A DNA stretch of 64,000 nucleotides from Hexactinellida sp. DTS-2022 (taxonomy: Eukaryota > Porifera > Hexactinellida). The notes under the pieces are model-generated. The model saw only the letters and a list, made by a program, of their open reading frames with translations, was not told the DNA's origin and did not search any database. Positions 57,887 to 64,000 of the stretch are shown piece by piece (within the stretch, counting starts at the first letter, position 1; each line of letters begins with the position of its first letter). The stretch is from positions 12,400,001-12,464,000 of the forward strand of contig JAPNXP010000002.1 of NCBI GenBank assembly GCA_028753945.1. The letters run 5' to 3'. Made by a program: the position numbers and the translations under genes.

Positions 57887-57977
57887 CATCAAAGTACATG
57901 TGTACAAATTTTGGTGCTTTTATCAAAAAAATGAACAATCTGTAGAAATTTTATGGCTATGCCGCTGGACTATATAT

Positions 57978-58213
57978 AGTAGCCCCTATTCGAATAATCG
58001 CCTACCTCTAATAATAGCCCCCCCCCCAAATTAGCAAATATAAATTTAGTACCGGTAACCTGAGTAATTTATTTATCTAATATTAGTCGCAATACGATTA
58101 TCAACCGACTCTACAAAATAAATTGTATCAACATGTGATATTCTCGAAAAGTCACAAAAATTATTGGTCAGAAAATGGCCAAAAAAAAAATCGCCTAGGC
58201 TTCTATTCTAAAT
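57978..58213. mobile_element. decayed MITE of the CCGTATTTCC family
   Basis: tagtagcccctattcgaata at the left and its near inverse cctaggcttctattctaaat at the right, with cgccta/atagcccccc blocks inside. The outer bases are lost. Compare 8279-8519. Confidence 0.5.
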
Positions 58214-59150
58214 ACGCTAATTAGTATAACTAAGTATACCAGTGATAAATATATATCTATACTAGTATACAATTTTATATAACGGAACGGATATAATACT
58301 TAGAACCAAAGTGAGAGTAGATACTCTCACAAGCATAAGTTTAAGTTTTATTAACTCATGGTTGTTATTACATTTTAATACACGTACATGTCCTGTATAT
58401 AATTAACTCGGAAAGCTAAATCCTGGAAAATATAATAGGTTCGCAGTTCGCATCACGCACTATTGTATTGTAATTAAAACGCATTAAAGAAAATAGTATA
58501 TTACAAACAGTTCTAGAGACTGCCAGCTTGGCAACTGCTATATTGAATTCACCATAAGATAGTTAATACTCAATTGAGAGTAGAGTAGTACTTATTGGTA
58601 ATCAGATATCGATAAAGAATGATTATGTGAGTTGATCGAATTTGGAAAGAAGTTAAACTTGTCAGAACTTTTGAAATTATTTAAGGAAGTATTACCTCGA
58701 TTCCAATGAATCCACTATCCAAGAATAATCCTAAATTTAAGCTAATCAAAAACTTAATATTGACAACCAAGGTGAAAAGATCGCTGAAACGTTCAATGAA
58801 TATTTCTCGACACTAGCTAAGTCACAGTGATTTAAAATGGCGTAGCCATAGACGACTATAATAAAGGACTGAAGGCTGCCAGCTCGGGTCCTGGAACTTG
58901 GGTCCATTGTGTACTCATTGATATTTCGTAATCCGCTAATGCTAGACAAAGTAAATGTAATATTATTGTATAGGAAGTCAAATTTTGGAGGTCCTGGACT
59001 CCATTGATAATATTGCATTATCTCAAATATTGTGGAATGTAAGTTTTGCGGTTTACACACCATTTCATATATGGTAATAATCTAAAATTCTCGACTTCAG
59101 GTCTACAGATTTAGACATAAGAAATGTATTATTGTCGAATATGAAGTCAT
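58214..59150. other. non-coding stretch with a possible LINE scrap
   Basis: Near 58758-58830 the plus strand reads DNQGEKIAETFNEYFSTLAK, the sequence type that links endonuclease and reverse transcriptase in CR1/jockey LINEs. Nothing recognisable follows it. The minus-strand frame at 58746-59063 has no motif. Confidence 0.4.
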
Positions 59151-59888
59151 ATATAAGGAGTCATTTAGTCAATATTGATTAGCCACCCAGCTCTGAGCAA
59201 GAAAGCATCCACAAATGAAATAATTTTTATTATATACACTCGACATCTATTTTTGGTCTCAGGAGGTTTTTCCATGAAAATTGATGATTGATGGTCATGT
59301 GGACAGAAGGAGCGCGAAGTTTTACAAGTGTGAGGTTAAAATTTAGGGGCATGGAACGAGTGTAGCGAGCGACCCTTTGGGGGTTTGGCGCTTGCCCCCC
59401 CTGAAAAAATGGATTGCGAGATACCCAAATATCGATTTGTAACCATTCATGGACACAATAGAGTAACAAATCCATACTTAATAATTTAAAAATATTAATA
59501 TAATTTTCATCCAGAGGGCACCGTAACACCCACATCATTATTGTTGCCCCCGTTTGCGCCACTGGTGGACAAAACATGTGGTATTTAATGGGGCAATCTC
59601 AACCTTCATTTGCCATGTTCTTGTGAGGAGAGTTCTCCTTCTCAATGTTCTCCATGTTTCTATGGGTAAAAATCCTGCAAAGAATACTTTATGACTTAGA
59701 GCGTCAGTGGTAGCTTTACTTCACAGAATGTTGACAAAACGTTGCTCTGGTTTGAAGGCTTCAAATAAAAGCTACAGTTCGTTGTTCGAAAGCTGCGGGA
59801 CATCAAATCTCGAATTAATCTCTCCCTTGGAAGGATAATTACTATTGCATTTATAACATCCTATATGAATAATATGTTGCTGGAGAGA
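59151..59888. other. non-coding stretch with hAT-like debris
   Basis: 59322-59570 has gcgagcgaccctttggg and a right end ttgcgccactg that recall hAT MITEs, but no clear left end or target duplication. No gene. Confidence 0.4.
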
Positions 59889-60649
59889 CATAGGCGTAGA
59901 AGTAGCCCGGGCGGCCCGGGCCTGCAGAGGCAGATTCTAGAAATACACGGGTGGCCCGGGTAGATTTTGGATCGAATTATCAATTTACTATAATAGTATT
60001 ATTCTTACCAATGATGCCTTCTCAAAAACTTACATGGTACACTTCATTGAATTTCCATTCAATTGCGGAAAGTCGCCGTAAACCTTATTTGTTAGTGTTG
60101 TAGTTACTTGCTATATACCTTGACAGGTGTAAGTCTCCAACCTGCTCTCCGAGATTGTATAAAAGGTATATTGACGATGGCTGAAAACAACCAAGTATCG
60201 CTAACTATTTACCGTCGGCTAAAATACTGAAGCTGCTGAAATTAATCAATTTTGGGAGTATTTATTTGTAGGATTAATTAACCCCACAAATAAACCTCAA
60301 AAATTGAAAAACTTTTAGCCGACGGGAAATAGTTAACGATACTTGGCAGTTTTGAGCCATCCTCAAAATGCCTTTTAGACATTCTCGGAGAGCAGAATAG
60401 ACACTAACACCTGTCAAGGTATATAGCAACTACAACACTAACAATAAGGAATAAGCAATTGAATGAGAAATTCAATAAAGTGAACTATATAAGTCTTTGG
60501 AGAAGGCATCATCGGTAAATTATAGTATTATAGTAAATTGATAATTCGATCCTAAATCTACTCGGACCGCGCGGGCTACTTCTACTCCTATGGGTTAATA
60601 TCTCGCCCGGGCAGATTTTAGTGATTTTGGGGAAACCTTTACGCCTATG
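59889..60649. mobile_element. hAT-type foldback element, 761 bp
   Basis: cataggcgtagaagtagcccg at the left is inverted at the right, where it is partly duplicated, ending ttacgcctatg. Exact 8-bp duplication tggagaga (59881-59888 and 60650-60657). Nearly the whole element is a palindrome with arms 59950-60240 and 60300-60600 (for example ctaactatttaccgtcggct and its inverse). The terminal CATAGGCGT is shared with the elements at 6.6 and 29 kb. Confidence 0.88.
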
Positions 60650-60659
60650 TGGAGAGATA

Positions 60660-61019
60660 CAGAGGAGTTCAACTAACAATCTTATCCAATTCATCTAGAT
60701 ATTCCTTTTGTAAATGATCACGTACTTCGGGAGTAGCCTTCTTAGTTTGCCTAGAATACGTCAAAGATTGCTTCTTACAAGAGTTGGCTATGCCTTTTAA
60801 ATCGAATGGTAGGTCCAACTGGAAGCTTTCCACTTTTTTAATAAGACGCCCAAACACATTCAAAATGAAATTCACGACAAAATTTTATCTTCGATCTTAA
60901 GGACTCTCTGGGAAAATTATTTGGCATTGCCTTAATCCACCTATTCCGTTCATTATAATCACTAGGAAAATGGATACAAAATTGTCCCGACAATTATACC
61001 CTACACAACACTTCTAGTA
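60660..61019 (-). pseudogene. THAP domain fragment of a P-like transposase
   Basis: Minus strand: 'KCCVGYNCRDNFVSIF', which gives the first zinc pair; after a shift 'SDYNERNRWIKAMPNNFP' (the conserved Trp); 'FCREFHFE' (Cys...His); a weak match to the AVP box ('PVGPTI'); and a charged tail 'TYSRQTKKATPEVRDHLQ' that ends at 60669 with a stop. It has one shift and at least one stop. Only this N-terminal part remains; no catalytic core follows. Confidence 0.6.
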
Positions 61020-61826
61020 GGGCAGCATAACAGCCATATTTGAGTGAATTGTTCAATTTTTGATACAAGCATGAAAATTGGCAGAGACATACATAAATAT
61101 GCTATAAAAAGATATGGATATGGAAGCATCATGAAATTTTAATATTTTCAAGATGGCGGCCAAAAATTGTCGAAAAAAAGTCTGACAAAAGTCCGCTCTC
61201 GCGAATACTTGTTAATGCTGATATTCGAAATCAGCATAACATTTTCAGTCATTATAGAAATCACATGACCATGTTTGGGATGGAGGGTATTCTTTGACAA
61301 CGCTGGAATGTGATACATTAAATTCTTAAATATTATTTCTACCCTATCGAGTGACCCCTATTTCTTTACCGCTCAGTAATTTGAGAATAACTATGCGTGT
61401 ATAAACACTCTACGAGGTCATTTAAACAATGATTAAACTTCAATTGACAGAGTTAATTGCGTTTAGTATACATATACGTATGTACTACTTAGTATTACAC
61501 GGTTAGTTCATAACTTGGTTCAGTACGTACTTCAGCTTAGTAGGTACTAATTTTTAAAACCATTTAATAGATTTATATGTATCTCAATATAATGTAAAGT
61601 CAGTTAGCAGGTACACTTGGATAATATGCACAAATTTTCTCTCCCGAGGGGCTACATCTAACCGAGTTCTATTTTAAGCCAAAAAGTCATTCCGTCCTAA
61701 AATCCTGTGAAACTTTACTCGATTAATCGTAGAAATCTATTACCGGTGGCTCTATAAAGCGGAGTGGACTGCATATAATCGACACCAATACCTATACTAT
61801 TGTATTCAACGGATATTCCCATATTA
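61020..61826. other. non-coding stretch with foldback arm
   Basis: 61020-61400 resembles the CAGCGGCACA foldback arm (gggcagcataacagccata, attgttcaatttttgataca, ctaccctatcgagtgacccc). An inverse piece lies at 62780-62850. 61725-61775 is a scrap of the CAGTCGACTG MITE family. Confidence 0.55.
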
Positions 61827-62010
61827 CAGTAGAACCTCGTTTATACGAATACGGTTAATACGATTTTCCGCATAAAACGAACAAACAGTTCCACAGAATC
61901 AGGTCTCTACAATGGCTATTCAATGGATATTACTCCGGTTAATGTGAACTCAGGATAAAGCGAAAAAAACTTTACCGTCCGTTGGTGCTCGTGTTAACGA
62001 AGTTCTATTG
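61827..62010. mobile_element. pogo/Tigger-type MITE, 184 bp
   Basis: cagtagaacctcgtttatacg ... gttaacgaagttctattg, TA at 61825-61826 and 62011-62012. A hAT element begins 7 bases further, so its target duplication overlaps this MITE's right TA. Confidence 0.9.
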
Positions 62011-62017
62011 TATATAG

Positions 62018-62610
62018 CAGTGTTTCTCAAAGTGGGACGTAGAGCCCCCCGGGGGGCTCTGAAAGGTTGTTTGGGGGCGGCCATGCAGCAAGGGGCGCTG
62101 GGGGGAGCTATGGGGTTTTAGAATGCGAAACAGAAATATAACCTCATGTCAAAACAGCGATAACATATTCCTAAATATTAATTAGCATTATTAAATCTAA
62201 CAAAAACTTCAAGGATCAACCATTAACATTGGAAATTACTATTGCATTGGTGATTATTAACAAAAGCCAGTCCTTTAAAAATGAATGATCAATACAATTT
62301 TTACACTGTCACTGGCTTTCCTAATCGAATAAAGCAGAATAATTTTTCGTTCAAACAGATATGAACTTTACAACAGTCAGTGATCTCTTTAATTTCAATA
62401 TAAAACAAATATAAACCGAAAGAATTGTTGAACTCGATCGAATAAATGAATAGTAAAAATAAATGTAGACTGTACAGTGCTGATTCATTAAACCAAATAC
62501 GGATTTGTTAAACAATTACAAAATGTAATATTGAAATTTTGTGGAGGGGGCGGTATCGATGGAAAATTGTTGACAAGGGGCGCTGTCCGGAAAAACTTTG
62601 AGAAACACTG
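62018..62610. mobile_element. hAT-type element, 593 bp
   Basis: cagtgtttctcaaagtggga ... aaactttgagaaacactg, exact 8-bp duplication gtatatag (62010-62017 and 62611-62618). This terminus is common for hAT MITEs. Non-coding. Confidence 0.93.
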
Positions 62611-62618
62611 GTATATAG

Positions 62619-63053
62619 GCATGCATGTGTAATTGTAAAGATCTTATCCGTGTTTTTATAGAAATCAATACTGCGTATTCTATTTCCTGAAAATATTGGC
62701 TCCTATACTATAAGAAAAATATTGGAAAAGTCTGCGCCGATTGAGGACGCATCCTCCAGGTGAATGGATCTTATTTCTACCCTATCGAGTTGTTTTCGTG
62801 CTTGTATCAAAAATTTTGAACATTTTTTTGCTATTCTGCCGCACTATTTGGCATGCTTCATATCTTTACAGTCTCTAAGACACTTCAATTTACGTGAATA
62901 CAACTGCTAAACATAACACTATTATAAAGAGCGGAAATATTAATAATCTAATAATTACGCATCCATGCTAAATAATCATTCAGGCTCTTTTATAATCTCT
63001 ACTTATAAGTTATAACATATACTATACTATACTATACTATGCTATACTATACT
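62619..63053. other. non-coding stretch ending in an ACTAT microsatellite
   Basis: Contains the inverted foldback-arm piece (62780-62850) and an (actat)n repeat at about 63015-63053. Confidence 0.55.
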
Positions 63054-63402
63054 CAGGGGCGTAGGAGTAGGCCCGGCAGGCCCGGCGCAAGCCGGACCAA
63101 TAATTTTATGATGAATCGGATAGTATTTAAATTCATTTTGATAATATAATCATGGTTAATCTCCATATTTTTGTAATATTATATTAGTGTTGATTACTAA
63201 GTATTTTCCAAGATTTGCATTTGATTAATTAACAGTGGAATATTTATCTTCATTTCACCAGGCTAATAGTAGTAATGGCGCATAAATATTTATACTTAGT
63301 GCATATCATGCATCCGAAAGTCATTTTTATATGTTTCATGTTCTCCAAGCACGAAGTGGAGAAACCCGCCGGACCAATAGGTAATAGGTTCCTAAGCCCC
63401 TG
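63054..63402. mobile_element. hAT-type MITE, 349 bp
   Basis: caggggcgtaggagtaggcc ... cctaagcccctg, inserted in the (actat)n microsatellite, which continues as atactataccatactata on the right. The target duplication cannot be read unambiguously in the microsatellite. Confidence 0.75.
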
Positions 63403-63665
63403 ATACTATACCATACTATACTAACTCTCAATTAATTTAACAAAATAAATTATTATAATTTGTACACACTTCGATTTATCCTCTTAAGAAGCGGAACTAG
63501 AAGTGGGAGGCACCCACAACAAACAGAATGGTGATCACAACTGGGCATTCTAGGTTTATGCTCTAACTCGTCTCTAACTCGTTACACTGGGCAAAAAATA
63601 ACTGGGACCATATCTGGAATTGTAATATATGTAGGTAAACTATGATACTATGATTATTAAAGTAA

Positions 63666-64000
63666 CTAGCGGGCTCGCTTGCTAGGTCACTTCGCGGAAA
63701 ACACAACCACACACCAACCGTTTCGCGGTTGGTGTGTGGTTTAATTAACTACGTCTTTTAGGTAAATAGGCCTAAAAGAGTCAAATTTAATAATGTGAAA
63801 CATTAATGATTACTTCATCATGTGGTAATGAGTAAGCATATTACCAATCTGGTGTGACCAACGTGTCGTATCATTAATGTGCATGTTGTCTCTTAGAGGG
63901 TTCGAATAAATGAATTTTAATGGTTCTCAAAATGTGAGAATGACGTCATAACTTGGCGAGAAGTGAGAAATTTCGAGTGGAAACCAAAACTTGTTGTCGG
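63666..64000 (-). mobile_element. non-autonomous Helitron, cut by the window end
   Basis: On the minus strand it ends gcgagcccgctag|t (63666) with the hairpin aaccacacaccaac-cgtttcg-cggttggtgtgtggtt just inside (63706-63743). The rest aligns with 18560-18910 (for example ttaatgtgcatgtt, aatgacgtcataactt). It runs off the right edge. Confidence 0.65.

Larger units (their letters stand above)
55330..57975. mobile_element. foldback element, family CAGCGGCACA, carrying a hAT-like insertion
   Basis: The left arm (55330-55530, agtgcagcggcacagccata ... ggacttgtttcccataaaaa) is inverted at 55817-55934 and 57887-57970. The right arm is cut in two by the 55935-57886 insertion: '...gcaatacatcaaag' before, 'catcaaagtacatgtgtac' behind. 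The centre (55530-55800) holds the tattatactcagg palindrome part also seen at 46.1 kb. Confidence 0.75.

Noticed and set aside
58746..59063. 105-codon minus-strand frame
   Set aside because: No domain, no splice borders, composition like surrounding non-coding DNA.
59289..59561. hAT MITE cagaaggagcgc ... gcgccactg
   Set aside because: Ends only partly inverted and no 8-bp duplication; kept only as debris.

Overview
The window is AT-rich, intron-bearing eukaryotic DNA from an invertebrate-type animal genome, and it is almost entirely a graveyard of nested transposable elements. No operons, bacterial signals, tRNA or rRNA genes are visible. P-like transposases with THAP domains, Mutator-like (MULE) transposases, a Ginger-like integrase with introns, a CR1/L2-type LINE, Helitron ends and dozens of hAT- and Tc/pogo-type MITEs all point to a metazoan. 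A RecQ-transposase fusion of a kind I associate with sponge and cnidarian proteins suggests a non-bilaterian, perhaps a sponge. I cannot name the species from the sequence alone. The one credible piece of a host gene is an exon on the minus strand at about 54.95-55.23 kb (end of a fibronectin-III domain plus a membrane span). The rest may lie in introns or between genes.

Layout. 0-4 kb: end of a P-like transposase, then a broken FAR1/MULE/SWIM transposase (minus). 4-8.5 kb: MITEs, a hammerhead-ribozyme element and foldback DNA. 8.8-12.1 kb: an integrase of Ginger/Gypsy type, split by introns and by a 0.9 kb foldback element. 12.4-17.4 kb: a decayed DDE transposase followed by an OTU protease domain, cut by three kinds of MITE. 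17.4-19.7 kb: inverted minisatellites enclosing two Helitrons placed tail to tail. 20-23.1 kb: a hAT MITE and a nearly intact LINE with an exact 87-bp target duplication. 23.4-26.2 kb: three direct copies of a repeat carrying a 130-bp hairpin. 26.3 kb: a THAP domain. 28.3-29.45 kb: a long minisatellite. 29.9-34.2 kb: the RecQ helicase-transposase fusion (minus). 34.6-38.3 kb: P-like element (minus). 38.6-46.8 kb: a P-like coding region split by a 7.3-kb hAT-like insertion that itself holds a second ribozyme element, a complete-looking P-like element and Helitron debris. 46.8-54.4 kb: a third P-like element whose right terminal repeat was hit by a complete 2.7-kb MULE encoding a RING-tailed transposase. 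55.3-64 kb: foldback and hAT-type elements, another THAP fragment and a Helitron end.

The elements form a readable insertion history, because many younger ones keep exact target duplications (8 bp for hAT types and the MULE, TA for pogo/mariner types). The coding elements carry frameshifts and stops, so nearly all are dead; the LINE ORF (at least 494 codons, uninterrupted) and the MULE are the least damaged. The most interesting features are the RecQ-transposase reading frame, two type III-like hammerhead ribozymes in related elements, the RING-fused MULE transposase and the 87-bp LINE target duplication.
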